Assembly: GCF_963678635.1 (NCBI RefSeq)
Contig: NC_087063.1
Coordinates: 51,841,220-51,905,219 of the forward strand
DNA: 64,000 nucleotides
Origin: Symsagittifera roscoffensis
Lineage: Eukaryota > Xenacoelomorpha > Acoela > Convolutidae
Reading direction: 5' to 3'
This document shows, in pieces, positions 13,092 to 26,129 of this stretch. The number at the start of each line of letters is the position of its first letter. Position 1 is the stretch's first letter. The position numbers and the translations under genes were made by a program. The notes beneath the pieces are model-generated. The model was not told where the DNA came from. It was given only the letters and a program-made list of their open reading frames with translations, and did no database searches.

Positions 13092-16039
13092 ATTGTTATG
13101 GTTATCTGCGATTGGTTTTCCTGAACTATTATTACTATCGATTATTTTGTTTGGCAAGTTTTGCTCTTTCTTCATATATTAATAGAAAGATTTGTTTGGT
13201 TCTCTATGTTTTTGTGGTTTATTTTGATTATTTTGCCGTTTTTGTCTGCATTCAGCAATGCGGTGTACATATCTGCGACATTAAGAACACCATTCTTTGA
13301 ATGATGGCCTTACCTTTGAATTTTAGATTTTTCTCGTAGATGTTCGTTGTTTCAATAATTTTTTCTGCTAATTCAGTGTCATAGTCATGAATATTATTTA
13401 TTTGTTAAGTTTTCTGTTTCTTCTAATTTCATAGTGATTTCTGCTTGTTCTAGTTTATCTACTTTTTTACGGAAATCTACATTGAATTCCCATTGTCATC
13501 ATTAAAACTTCTGTCGTTTTCGTGTCTTTGTAATCATGCGTATTGAGTGAATATAATTTCTTACTGATGTTTCAATTCTCACTGCGAGTTGTTTAATTGT
13601 TTCATTAGGGAGTCTACTGTTTATTTCTTTCAGATTCGAATTCTTTTATAAATTCTTGCGTGAATTTTTTCCAGTCTGATTTCGTATTTATAGGTAAAAC
13701 TGGAAATCAGTTTGGGCTGCGCCATCAAGTCTGAGTTGGATTAGAGCAGTGCGTCTTTGTATCCAATTTTGATGAAGTGGCGTATTTACTGGTTCAAGTC
13801 CTATGTTTAAAATTAAGTTAAATTAAATAATCTTCTACCGAGTATTCAGGATCTGTTCCTGTGAATACCATTAGAGGTTTGTGAGAAGATATTGATGAGC
13901 CACCTATAAGGTATGGATTCATAGTTATTCGGAGTGATTCTGCTGCATGTGGTATATGAGAAACTTTTGTGAGATGTGTTTTTGTAAATTCATGTTGTTG
14001 TAAATAATATGGTAACGGGATTTCGTTTTGCATTTGATTTGATTGGTATCTTTGTGTATTTATTGGATTTTGTGATGGGTAATTATTATTATATGATTTT
14101 GAGTTTGTCATTTAGGGAAGATTTGTCTCGCTTGTCGTGTTTGTTCAATTCGTGTATAGGGTTCAAAAATATCTGGTTGATAAACATGATCTGGTTGATC
14201 AATATCCCAGTGTTTATTACGTTGGTTTGTATTAACTCCTTGTTGATTTTGATTGAAGTATCCTTCATCTTCTGAACAATATGTTTAACGTCTTTTAAAC
14301 CGTTTTTAGCTATATATTCTTTGTTAAAAAATGAGACGTTTTCGCTACGGTCTATTGTAGCTCGTTGTTGATCATTGAAAAAAAACTGAGACAGGATTTT
14401 GTTGTGGTAAATGTTGATTGTAGTATTGTACCTGTGGTTGATTCTGACTATTTATATAAGTAGTTTTTGTTATTTTATTTTTTGCAAAAAAAATCCTAAT
14501 TAACGTCCGAAAATTTTTTTCTCTTGGATTTTTTTTGTTTATCGTAATTTCGTTACTGATCTAAATGTTAGATAATGCGTTTGTGGGCACCAAATGGTTT
14601 TACTGTGGATTGCATGATTGTCTAAGGAAATGTAATAGTTATATTTTGTGGTGTTTTAAATCTAGGATGGATGGGAGAAAAGCTTTGCTGTGTTGCTGTC
14701 GGCATTGTTGCAACTATTGCTTTTTTAATTAAATGTGATGGGGTTTGAAAATCTTGTTGCGTAAGATTTCTTAATACATTTAGAATTTCTTGTGTATTAA
14801 TGAAAGTTGAATTCAAACTATTATTTCTTGTTCTATCAGTAAACATTGCGTGGTAATTTAAAGGTGTGGCTTCAATAGTAAGTTGAGTTGTTTTTACATA
14901 GTCTTTATTAATAGAAACAGTGGTGGTTGCTGCACTTGATATATCGGTTGGTATAATAAAAAAAATTCTGCACTTGATATATCGGTTGGTATAACAATAA
15001 ATGGGGACCCAATGAGGGATGAGACCAATCAGGGTCCCAAACATAATCTGTTTGATCTGCTAATATATTTTCATCGTCTGAACTTTCTGATCAAAAACTT
15101 TTTCTTGATAGTGCAAGGAAATCAATGTTATGGACAAAATAATCATCTATAAACCATGCTTGTATTCTTCGTAAGGCATATTTCACATTTTGTGGAATTT
15201 TAGTACTAATAAGATTTTCACGAATTGTGAATTTTGAATTTGCTCTTTGTGAGTTTTGATGTTCTATATTTTTTTATATATTCTGCGAAGACTCATGAGA
15301 ATTCTACATCTGTTTGTATTTGTTGTTTTGTTTGGTTTGATTGTAGTGCTAGGATTCGATTGTGAATATACCGTAATTAGATATAATATTACATATACCT
15401 TTGAGATAGTGATCAAGAGTTTGTCGTTTTATTCTTATTTCAGGAAATTGCTGATAACATAGATACTTCCTTTTTTGAAAAAAAAAAATACAATTAAGTT
15501 GTATCAAATTGTATTTGTAATTGAGCATAAGCACTTTGTGGTTGAATAATAAATGGAAATACTGAGTTTTCATAGAAATTACCGTCGTATTTGACCATTT
15601 TTGTTTTATTAAAACTGTTAGTGTGTAACTTTCAATCAGTCCTATTAGTTTATTTCAATTGTACAGTCGTACTGGTTTATTGATGTATGACTTTTCAATT
15701 CTACTTTTTCCTTTAATTGATGATGTTGATGTAGCTTCTGATTCAGAAATTTTTTTGTTTTTCTATCGGGTTATTTTTATTCATTGAATCTTTCAGGTCT
15801 TGAAGTTCCTGTATTGTATTTGTATCTGATTCTGAAACTGCGTTTCGTCTTTTCGAAAACCGTTTCTTGATAATTTGTTTGTGTTTTGCTGTTTCTGTCT
15901 TTTTCGTGTTTGTCGTTTTGATCTGATATATCCTTTTGTTTGTTTTGTGTGGTATGATTACAAGATCATATCTTTCGTTTTCATTGAAACAACTGTGTAG
16001 TATGATTGCTTGCTTACTACGAAGATTATCCCTTGACAT
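13092..16039 (-). pseudogene. gag: Gag remnant, U-type unit 3
   Basis: The best-preserved gag start is here, at 16039 with 'MSRDNLRSKQAIILHSCFNE'. It is followed by open pieces 15573-15349, 15044-14622 (140 codons) and 14111-13818 (97 codons). The 97-codon piece differs from its unit 2 counterpart by one residue (KVSH against KFSH), and the 140-codon piece also by one. The zinc knuckle near 13290-13246 carries a stop and a Gly-to-Val change. Frameshifts separate the open pieces, so no full Gag can be made. Confidence 0.7.
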
Positions 16040-16214
16040 AAGCTTTAGGATGATGGGTGCAATACTTGGGGGTTAGAGTTTCTATTTTCCTAAACTGTTA
16101 GTTCTTAAGGTTTTTGTGTGGTTATCTTAACTTGGGGTAAAGATTGTCGTGGTTGACGGGTTGGAAAGAAACTATATCAACTCGTTTGAGGTGTTTTGTT
16201 AAAAAGAACGACTT

Positions 16215-17139
16215 TTGTTTCTTTTTATCAGTCGTTTATTGTTTATATAGTAGGTATAGAATACTGCAGAATTTATTCGGAACAAAAGTACTTGTTCCGG
16301 TTTTTGTCGTAATTTCATATAGCAGATCGGTCCATCTCCGAATCGCTGTTCACGCCGTGATATCGGTTTTTTCAAAGTTAGGGAGACGAGGAAGGTGACA
16401 AAAGTTATGAAATCCGAAATATGTCTTTTTTTAATTGAATACATGTCTTAACATTTAAATAGTTGTTGAAATATCGTACCTGAGGAGGTGGTCAAGGAGA
16501 TTTTTGAGAATTCTAGGTAGGTTTTTATGAGGGAGTGAAAAATTACAAAGAGACTGCAAAAAATTATGAAAAACGGAAGAATTTTTCAAGGTGTCTTTGA
16601 TAAAAAAAATACTAGTTTGAAAAAAGATTGTTGAAATTGAAAGAAGTTTCGAAGTTATTGTTTTTATAATTTCAACTGTTCGAGAGAGAAGCGTTTGAGA
16701 AATGATTTTGTTTGACGAATTATTTTTTCTTTTACGAAACGAAAATCGAGCGTGGCCAGATTGTTTTTGATTTTTGACAAATAGTTTTGTTATGGGCAAT
16801 TTTGGAGAAGCGAAGTCAAAAGGTCTGGGGATAAGTTTTCTAGTTTTGTTTTTGTTTCTTGGATTTTTAGGGTTTTTGAAAAGATATTTGACTTTAGGCT
16901 GAGTGATCTTGTCAGATTTTCTTTTTAGGCTTATTTAATACTTGGGGAAACGTGGGGTATAAGTTGAGACAAAATTGTTGACTTTTGTAACGTTGATAGG
17001 GGAGAGTTGTAACATTTATATTTTCTTCATATAACTTGTCAAATATAGGCGTGTTGCTTACTTTTGATCTGTAGGTTTTTTAGTTAAAATTTCATGTTTG
17101 TTTGAAGTAGGCAATTTATTGGCTAGAGAAGTGGTGTAA
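16215..17139 (-). repeat. LTR-like block, U-type unit 3
   Basis: Third copy of the LTR-like block, between the integrase tail of the adjoining P-type unit (17.2 kb upward) and the gag start at 16039. It includes the region matching 6728-6950 and the 'cttggggaaacgtggggtat' string. It is the only LTR-like block directly downstream of a full pol region, so it marks where the P-type array meets the U-type array. Confidence 0.5.
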
Positions 17140-17249
17140 AAATGGCGTGATGATTTGAATTGATTCTGATTGGGTGTAAATGAACTAGTTATTCAGGATC
17201 TTTAAAAAAAATATGGAGAAAGAGAGAAAAAATTGATATTAATTCATGT

Positions 17250-18690
17250 ATTTAATTAATTAGGAAGGAGTTTCTGAAGTTCAACTTTCTTATTACTTCA
17301 GATTGTGGGATGAAATTTTTTTTTGTAATCTATCCGTGATTGACTTCGGAGTGATGATTTGTGTTGCTGTGATTTTGTTTTGTTTCTTGTGGTAAAATCT
17401 TTTCTTCTAATTTATGATTAACCTTTGTTGTTGTAGTATTTGTTTTTGTTTATCTCTTGACTTTTTGGTAGGGTGTTTTTAATTGGCTTTGATTTTGGTA
17501 TAGATGATGGATGGTTTATATTTTGATTTTGTTGATGATTGTTATCTGAATTGCTTTTGACAAGTTGCAGTCCTGTAAAGGAGTATAATTATGTTAGTTC
17601 GCGAAGAGCGTGTTCTTTTGGGTAAAATGGCAAAAATTATTTCGATGTTGAACTATTTCTTTTTTGGTAGAACTATCAAGTTTGTATGTGAAATCAGTGG
17701 GATTCTCAATAACTTGGAGTGGTCCTTTCCGGATCGGTTGTAATTTTTTAGATATTCCTTTTTGTGTTATAAATTTTGGTATTCAAACATATGTTCCGAT
17801 TTTTATAATTGTAGCTGGTGTGAATTGTGAGTTAATTTGTGATTGAACATTCTGTCTTTGTAGTTGTTTTTTGGCTTTTTTTTGGTATTTTTTTGTGTTT
17901 TTATCTCGGTTTAAAAAACATTCTGTGTTTGTGCCGAAGGCTAACTTCAAAGATTTGCGGGCGATAAAAATGATCTTCATCGTGCGTATATAAGGATAGA
18001 TTATAAGAAATTGATTCTTTTGTAGCTTGACAATAACTTTTTTTGAGGAATTTGCTGTGAACATTATCGGTTTTTGTGGTTTTTAATTAAAAACCATTCC
18101 ATATGGTAATAATCCTAAAGTTTTTCTTATAATTAAGTATAAGCTAAGGTGAATAGTTTCACGTCAGTTGACCATTCGGTATAATTATTATCATTTCCAT
18201 TAATGATATATCTGACGTATTTGTTTAGTGAACGGTTCATACCTTCGACTAAACTAATAGTCCATGATGCATGAGGTGATCATGGTTTATGTTCATTCTG
18301 GTACAGATGGTATAATCTGATGATTTCAATAATTATGAATTCAGTGCCATTATCGTTGACAACGGTTTCTGGTAATCCAAGTTTTGCTATCCAGTATTCG
18401 TAAAGTGTTGTATATGCATAGTTGGCATTACAATGAGTTACTGGGATGAGTGCTACATAGAGTGTAAATACAAAGACTATAACTTTTTTATATGAGTTTT
18501 CTTCTGAAGAGGGTGATATCGGTCCTTTTGTATTAAATGAAATTCGGTGGTTGAAATACAAATGTTGTCCTTTAAAACCTTGTTTTTCTGCTATTTGTTT
18601 CTGATGTGGGTATGGCTTATTTAACTGACATTTTAAGCAATCTTTGTATAATACTTTGATCCAAATATCTTGTGGACGGTATTTTTCACA
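17250..18690 (-). pseudogene. pol: Integrase remnant, P-type unit 1
   Basis: Integrase would join element DNA to the host chromosome. Reading down from 18690: the CxxC half of the zinc-binding domain ('DCLKCQLNKPY') lies near 18650-18625, the core in 18561-18280 with the second catalytic Asp in 'NDNGTEF', and the C-terminal domain in 18064-17783 and beyond. The first catalytic Asp is lost ('VIVFVFT' where other copies have 'VVVDALT'). The Glu region near 18245 is in another frame. The tail runs to about 17250, followed by the purine-rich segment and the LTR-like block. This is the only P-type unit whose integrase tail is complete. Confidence 0.7.
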
Positions 18691-20330
18691 GTTTAAATAG
18701 ATGTAATCAATTATATCTTTAAAATATCAAATTTTAAGTTTTGTGGTATTTCTACTGTAGTTTTCCTGATTATTAATTCAAGTGGTGCATTTCGGCTGAG
18801 TGTATCTGGTTATGCAAGAATTTTTCCTGCAGTCCAAACTATTTGTAAGTTTGGGAATTTATTAAACGTAGTTGAAATCTACAAACTCTGTGGTTTGGAT
18901 TTGATTTTCGTGTAATTACGAAAATTTTATTTTGTGATCTGTGAATAAAACTATTGGATGTTTTGATCCAAAGACTAAATATTCATATTTTGAAGAGTAT
19001 ATATTATAGCTGTGTATTCTTTCATAAGTGTAGAGAATCTAATTTCAGCTTGTGTGAATAATCTTGATTTTGTTGAAATAAGGTTCATTTTAATTGTACT
19101 TTGTGCTATTGTAAGAAAGCTCTCCAAAAACTGAAGCGTCACACATAGCATAAAATGGTTGATCTGGATCTGGGAACGTATTCTATCTTTGTTCAGTGAG
19201 GGGAGTCTTTATTTCTTCAAAATGTTTCTGGCGTTTTTTAGTCCATTCAAAATTATTTTGTTGTCTAAGAATATTATAAAACGGTCTTAAATGTAATAGC
19301 ATTTTAAAGACATATAAACTTAGAAAATTGATCATTCCAAGGAACTCTTGGTTTTTCTTTTTGTTTTATAGAGGTTGAAATTTTAATATAGCACCTAAGC
19401 GAGATTCTAATGGAGTTTTTCTGTTTCCTTCAAAAATATTTCCAAGGAAATCAACATGGGTGAAAAAGAAATGTGAATGATCTGGGGCTACTTTCATGTT
19501 TTCTTTAAAAAAGATTTGGTGATATTTTTCTAAAAATTTAAACATTTTGTGTTTTACTTATGATTGCATGAAAATATCGTCTAAATATGTTATGAAAATT
19601 TTACTGAGGTTGAATGGTCAAAAAATTTTGCTCATAAATGCTGAAAAAGCTGCTCTTTCTATGAAAATTCCATAGAAAAGTCTGTTAAACTTGTATTATT
19701 GATTTCCAATGACAAATTAAGTTAGGCATCGTGATTGTTCGTCTAATGAGATTTGATTGTACGTGCTGTTCATATCAGCTGTTTTGAAGTATTGTCCATA
19801 TATTTTAAAAGGTATCACTTGAATTGCTTCTATAGGCCAATTAATTTTAGATTCATCAATTAGTGAATTGAGATAACTTGCGTCTTAAACATTTTTTAAT
19901 GATTCGCCTTTAGCGAGGATGATTACAGGATTTTTTTTACCGTGTTTCCTTTTGGTTGTTCTTCTTTATTTACTGGTGAAATGATTTCATTTTTTTCTAG
20001 ATTATCTAATAATTTGTTCACTCTACCTTATAAGTGATTTGGGACTTTACTTGCTCGTTGTTTTTTGAAATTTGCGTCAAGTTGTAGAGGTAGATGTAGT
20101 GGTGTATTTACGTTTCCAGCATCAAATTTAGATGTGGCATAAACCATTGGGTATTTGAGTAATAGTTCTGCTAATCCTTCAATTTTTTATTGAGTGATTT
20201 GAGAATATTGAAAATTGAACATTTTGAGAATTTTTTGTTGTTCATTTGTGTATTTCAAAATTTGAAAAAATGGTTTAAAATATGGTGTTTGTAAAATAGT
20301 CTGTGTTTCGTTCTGAGTCACTTGTTATGT
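18690..20330 (-). pseudogene. pol: Reverse transcriptase-RNase H remnant, P-type unit 1
   Basis: Same layout as at 971-2222. The RT box YLDD is intact at 19587-19576. It is followed by the shared TAA and preceded by the shared 'V*DAR' and 'LT*FVIGN' stops. The RNase H start 'CDAS' lies near 19140-19125. No open frame longer than about 60 codons remains on the coding strand, so this copy cannot work. Confidence 0.65.
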
Positions 20331-20334
20331 TGTT

Positions 20335-21200
20335 CATCGATAATTCAAATTGAGAATTGTTGATTGACAAACGTCTAGTAATTGTACGGTATTATTTACT
20401 CAAACAACTCTTTCTTCTGTTGGCGAAAATATTTGTTGCTTTTGTTTCACAATATCCTAAAAATCCTAGGGGTAACGTGATTTTGTATGGTGAATTTTTG
20501 TATAACTGTAAAAAATTATGTCTGAGTTTGTATTTTTTGTGTATTTGATAGATGCAGTTATTACTCTAAAAAACTTTTGGATCTGTTTGAATTCGAGATC
20601 AGACATATATAATCTTTGTTTATTTTGATCAACGTTATACTGATGAATATTGTTTTATGAAAAATTGTATAGATATCCTGATAATGAAATCAGGTGTTTA
20701 CGTTCTTGTTTATTTATAGGGTAAATTTTTGTAAAAAATGGGGGTTGTTTATTAGATCCTTGACAGAATGTTAGGGATGTATTATTCATCCTTCTATATT
20801 TATCTTTCATAGGTAATTTACTATTTAGGGTATTAATAGCGGGAATATATTTCGTAGTAAATGGAAATCCGACGATATTGTGTTTTATATCAGTGACATG
20901 GAAAGTTTGTTTGAAAGGCTTGCTTTAAAGTTTATTTTATTCTATTGTTCGAGTTAAAACAAGTAGTAAATGATTTTTTCCGTAATTGGGTAAACGTGAG
21001 CCTTGTGCTGTAGCTAAATTGCTTGATGTTTTCGAAGAAGACAATTTTGCTTGTAAAGTTTGTGTTTCAATCCGTATGGGGATGTTTATAATATTTGATT
21101 CAATTGAAAAACTCCTGAGTCAACTAGAAAATCTTTACTTATTGGACTTTCCAAGAGAAGTGGTTTTTTAATTGGTAGTATTGTATTTGTTGTATTGTGA
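20335..21200 (-). pseudogene. pol: Aspartic protease and protease-RT linker remnant, P-type unit 1
   Basis: The protease would cut Gag and Pol. The active-site region is seen on the minus strand at about 21136-21086 as 'DFLVDSG', but the frame then runs off ('VFQLNQIL') because of an insertion that the 26.9-kb copy lacks. The linker down to the RT start contains the 'tgatagatgcagttattact' block shared with 26.35 and 32.15 kb. Confidence 0.55.
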
Positions 21201-23045
21201 TACATATTATTCTTGTTTGAACTTTCTTCATTTTCTTGCTTAGCATAATCTATTGTGGTTTGTCTATTGTTTGGTTTTTTGAAATTATCGAAGCTTTCAT
21301 TGTTTTGGTAATAATCCGAATCAATTGGTGTTTCGTATTCATTTTCAATATGAAACATGTATATTGAAAGTGTGTTTTCTGTTTCGCTCTCATCATCTGT
21401 GGATTACAATGTATGCTATGATATAACTGTTATTCCAAATTTTCTGTGGTGTCAATACCGGGAGGGTCTGATTGAGTTTCCTAAGTTGATTGTACTTGGT
21501 TATTTGCCGTTGATGTTTAAGTGTACTGCTTTTATAGTTTTGATGTGAACTTGTATATAAAGTGTGTTATTTCTGTGTGGTGACTAATAATAATTTCTTT
21601 GTCGATTTGTATAGTTATTATTTCAATTTTTGGAGTTTTCACGTGACTAAGGTTATAATTTGATCTATTGTTTGAATAAATTCGTGATATTATTTGAGTA
21701 CTGTCTAACTCTACTATTTGAAGAGTTTCCGTTTCGATGATATGAGGAATTTCTAGAACGGTCGTGTGAATCATACTATTACGAGAATTTGAATGAGAAC
21801 AGTTTCTATTGTAGTTTGAGTAATTACTTCTGTCTGAGTAGTTGTTTCGATGTTGATTATTTTTTTTATAAGACCGGCTATATCGATTTTGTGAGAAGTT
21901 TTGTGAATTTCTTCGGCCTGCAGATCCTCCGCGATAACTATTTCGGTAGGGTGATTGCTAATATAGTTATCTGGGAGTGGTTTTCCTGAACTATTATTAA
22001 AATGGATATTTTTGTTTTGGTCTTTATAATAAAGTTTTGGTCTTTCTTCATATATTGATAGAAAGATTTATTTGGCTCTCTATATTTCCGTGGTTGATTT
22101 TGATTATCTTGATGGTTTTTTCTGCATTCAGGAATGCTGTGTTCATATCTAAGACAAAAATTACACCATTTTTTGAATGATGGCTAACCTTTGAAATTTG
22201 GAATTATCTCGTAGATGTTCAATATTTCAGTAATCTTTTCTGCTAATTCAGTGTCGGAGTCATGAATATTATTTTTAAGTGAGGTTGCTGTTTGGAATTT
22301 ATTTACGCATTGTAATTTTATAATTTCTGTTTATTCTAATTTTATAGTAATTTCAGCAATCTATATCGGGTTCTCGAATTGATGATGGATGTGATGCTCT
22401 CTTTTTTATTGCTATTTTACGTAGTTGTGGTGTTAGAGTCATCATTAAGACTTCTGTCATTTTCGTGTTTTTTAACGTATTGAAAGAATTTGCTTTTCTT
22501 ACTAAAGTTTCAATTCTTACTGCGAGTTGCTCACTTGCTTCAATAGGGAGTCTACGAACTTCACTGGATAGAATTTTTTGATGTTGTTTATTTCTTTCAG
22601 AGTCGAACAATTTTGAAAAATCTTGAGTGAATCTTTTCCATTCTCATTTAATATCTGTAGGTAAAACTGGAAACCCTTTTTGGGCTGCACCATCAAGTGT
22701 GGTTTGATTAGAGCTGTGCGTCTTTAAATCCTACTTTGATGAGGTGGCGTATTTACTGGTTCAGGTCCTATATTTAAAATTAAGTTAGCCGTGACTGCGT
22801 TTAAATAATTTTCTACCGATTATTCAGGATTTGTTCCTGTGAATACTATTAGAGGTATGTTTGAAGATATTAAAAATCCATCCATAAGTCATTTGGAGTG
22901 ATTCTGCTGCGATTCGTATTTGAGAAAAACTTGTGAGTGGTTTTTTTTTAAATTTCATGTTGCTGTAAATAATATGGTAATGGGATTTCATTTTGCATTT
23001 GATTTGGTTGGTAGCTTTGTGTAATTATTGGTTTTTGCGATTGGT
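21200..23045 (-). pseudogene. gag: Gag C-terminal half, P-type unit 1
   Basis: Begins at the P-type junction (about 23045) in the middle of gag. It keeps a capsid segment (open piece 22610-22353, with 'MFDSERNKQHQKILSSEVRR') and a CCHC knuckle near 22165-22118 with all four ligands present. The basic RS-rich tail follows, where open pieces at 21774-21532 and 21358-21086 are probably frame-shifted tail. The N-terminal third of gag is missing because of the junction. Confidence 0.65.
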
Positions 23046-23056
23046 AAATTCTATCT
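23028..23056. repeat. P-type deletion junction (integrase tail joined to mid-gag), unit 1/2
   Basis: At about 23040 the sequence passes from gag ('attattggtttttgcgattg') to integrase-tail sequence ('aaattctatcttggttt'). The same join occurs at about 28835-28850. In the U-type units the two sides are separated by the LTR and the gag start. The identical join in two places shows amplification of one deletion derivative with a period of about 5.8 kb. Confidence 0.6.
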
Positions 23057-23800
23057 TGGTTTAAAAAACACTCCGTATGTGTGCCGAAAGCTAACTTCAA
23101 GATTTGCGGGCGATGAAAATGATCTTCATCGTGAGTATATAATGATAGATTATAACAAATTGATTCTTTTGTAGGTTGACAATAACTTTTTGTGATGAAT
23201 TTGCTGTGAACATTATTGGTTTTCGTGGTTCTTAACTAAAAACCATTTCATATGGTAATAGTCTAAAGTTGTCGTTTTTATGAAGTATAACCTAAGGGGA
23301 ATAGTTTCACGTCAGTTGACCAATCGGCATAATTATTATCATTTCGATTACTGATACATCTGAGGTATTCCTGTACTGAACGGTTTATACTTTCGACTAA
23401 AACAATAGTCCATGGGGCATGAGAAGTTCGGGGCTCATTTCTAATGTTATAAATCTGGCATAACAAGACTTTTTCTTTACTTATGAATTCAGTGCCATTG
23501 TCTGCGACAAGGATTTCTGGTAATCCAAATTTAGCTATCCAATGTTCGTAGAATGTTGAATATTTATAATAAGGGTTACAATGAGGTACATGATTGAGTG
23601 TTACATGGGTTAATGCATCAACGACTACCATTATAAATGATTTTCATTCTGACGATGGTGATATAGGGCCTTTTGTATCAAACGAGATTCTGTGGTTGAA
23701 ATATAAATTTTGTCCTTTGAAGTCTTGTTTTTCTGCCAACTATTTTTTTTGTGTAGATATGGTTTATTTAATTGAAATTTTATGCAATAATTTATAACTT
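23056..23800 (-). pseudogene. pol: Integrase core remnant, P-type unit 2
   Basis: An open piece of 117 codons (23631-23278) keeps all three catalytic acidic residues: Asp in 'VVVDALTH', Asp in 'VADNGTEF' and Glu in 'LVESINRSV'. The spacing fits a retroviral-type DDE integrase. The zinc-binding half upstream is shifted, and the C-terminal domain is cut off by the P-type junction about 230 bases downstream. The core is therefore open but truncated on both sides. Confidence 0.7.
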
Positions 23801-26113
23801 TTATTCGAATTGGTGCATTTTAAAAGTAAAAATTTTGAACAAAATTTGAGTTTATTTTTTCTCTTCCTGCATGTCTTTTTGTATTTAAAGATGGGAGAGA
23901 TGGATTTCTTGGAGTAGACAGGATACTTTTACTTCAGAAGTTTAGTATTCCAAGATATCAGTATTCTCAATTATTGTTTTTTTATTAAGTTTTCTAAAAA
24001 TTCTAAGAAGTGTTTTATTTCCTAGAATCGTGTTATCTGCTTTTTTAGGTTTTTTTTATTTATGCCAAGATTTAAGTTGTCTAATGACAGAATTAAGTTT
24101 TTAATACTTTGTAGTAATTCCATTGTTATCTTTTCTGAAATTGGTAGAAATATGTTTTCAGTTTCTGTTTTCGAAAGGGGTATATTATCTAAAGATTCTG
24201 GTAAATTAGAAATTTGAGTATAAATCTGGGGGTCCTGATAAATTTAAATCATCAGTAAGGATTTATTTTTCTATTGAAGGGAAGAGGTTTTTCCAATACT
24301 TTTTTTGTTAAATTGGTTTGTTTTGCGTGTTGTTTTTGATCAATGATGAAAATGGTATCGTTTTGAATATAGATTTTCCCAAAAAATGTACTTCGTAATG
24401 ATTTTGTTGGCAATCAATGTATAATGGGAAATGTTGTAAAGTATTTATTTGTGCGTTGTCAAGATCGGTTTTCTCTGCAAATTTGCATTCCAATCTGTTG
24501 TGTCTTTTACAAGAACAAAATTTAAGTTTTGTGGTATTTCTACTGTCGTTTTCCTGATTATTATTTCATGTGGTGCATTTCGGCTGAGTGTATCTGGTAA
24601 TGCACGATTTTTTCCTGCAGTCCAAACTATTTGTAAGTTTGGGAATTCTTTAAAAGTAGTTGAAATCTCCAAACTCTGTGGTTTGGATTTGATTTTTGTG
24701 TAAAAACGAAAATTTTATTTTGTGATCTGTTAATAAAACTGTTGGATGTTTTGATCCAAATACTAAATATTCATATTTTGTAAGAGTATATATAATAGCT
24801 GTGCATTCTCTCATAAGCGTAGAGAATCTAATTTCAGCTTGTGTGAATAACATTGAATTTGTTGAAATAAGGTTCATTTTAATTGTACTTCGTGCTATTG
24901 TAAAAATGCTCTCCAAAAATTGAAGCGTCACAAATAGCATAAAATGGTTGATCTGGATTTGGAATCGTATTCTATCTTTGTTCAGTGAGGGGAGTCTTTA
25001 TTTCTTCAAAATGTTTCCGGTGTTCTTTTGTCCATTCAAAGTTATTTTGTTGTCTAAGGATATTATAAAACGGTCTGAATTGTAATTGCATTTCAAAGAC
25101 ATATTTACTTAAAAAAATGATCATTTCAAGGAATTCTTGGTTTTTCTTTTTGATTCATGGAGATTGAAGTTTTAATATAGCATCCATGCCAGATTTTAAT
25201 GGAGTGATTGTGTTTCCTTCAAAAATATGTCCAAGGAGTTTAACACGGGTGAAAAAGAAATATGATTTATCTGGGGCTGCTTTCATGTTTTCTTTAAAAA
25301 AGATTTGGTGATATTTTTCTAAAACTTTAAACATTTCGTGTTTTACTTATGATTGCATAAAAATAGCGTCTAAATTTGTCATGAAATTTTTACAGAGGTT
25401 GAATGGTCAAAAATTTTGCTCATAAATGCTGAAAAAGCTGCTGGTCCTATGGAAATTCCATAGAAAAGTCGATTAAATTTGCATTATTGATTTCCAATGA
25501 CGAATTAAGTTAGGCGTCGTGATTGTTCGTCGAATGGGATTTGATTGTACGCGCTGTTCATATGAGCTGTTGTGAAGTATTTTCCATATATTTCATAAGA
25601 TGAGTATCACTTGAATTGGTTTTATAGGCCAATTATTTTTAAATTCATCAATTAGTGAATTGAGATATCTTGCGTCTTAAACATTTTTTAATGATTCGCC
25701 TTTAGCGAGGATGATTACAAATTTTTTTTACCGTGTTTCGTTTTATTTGTTCTTCTTTATTTACTGGTGAAAAAATCTCATTTTTTTCTAGAATATCTAA
25801 TCATTTGTTCAATCTACCTTATAAGTGAATTGGGACTTTACTTGCTTGTTGTTTTTTTGAAATTTGCGTCAAGTTTTAGAGGTAGATGTAGTGGTGTAAT
25901 TACTTCTCCAGCATCAAATTTGGATGTGGCATAAACCATTGGGTATTTGAGTAATAGTTCTGCTAATTCTTCAGTTTCTTGTTGAGTGATTTGAGAATGT
26001 TGAAAATTGAACATTGTGAGAATTTTTTGTTGTTCATTTGTGTATTTCGAAATTTGAAAAAATGGTTTAAAATATGGTGTTTGTAAAATAGTCTGTGTTT
26101 CGTTCTGAGTCAC
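23800..26113 (-). pseudogene. pol: Reverse transcriptase-RNase H and linker remnant, P-type unit 2
   Basis: The RT start is well preserved (26113-25838, 'MTQNETQTILQTPYFKP' then 'LLLKYPMVYATSKFD'). The active-site box is changed to NLDA at 25376-25365, so it lost both the Tyr and the second Asp. RNase H pieces at 24940-24650 and 24672-24445 contain 'LMRECTAIIYTLTKYE' and 'LPDTLSRN'. The linker to integrase runs to 23800 with short open pieces. The shared stops are all present. Confidence 0.7.
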
Positions 26114-26129
26114 TTGTTATGTTGTTGAT

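Larger units (their letters stand above)
2641..17139 (-). repeat. U-type tandem array of LTR-gag units lacking pol core (period 4.5-5.0 kb)
   Basis: Three units share the order integrase tail, gag, LTR-like block, with LTR starts at about 17139, 12178, 7699 and (truncated) 2674. Periods are about 4.96, 4.48 and 5.03 kb. The short middle unit lacks about 500 bases around the gag start. Single LTR blocks are shared by neighbouring units, which is the signature of unequal recombination between LTRs. The units lack all enzymes and would depend on another element. Confidence 0.7.

Noticed and set aside
9530-14275. Plus-strand frames at 9530-9796 and 14009-14275 that are identical to each other
   Set aside because: They are antisense shadows of the gag capsid segment. 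Identity follows from the recent duplication.
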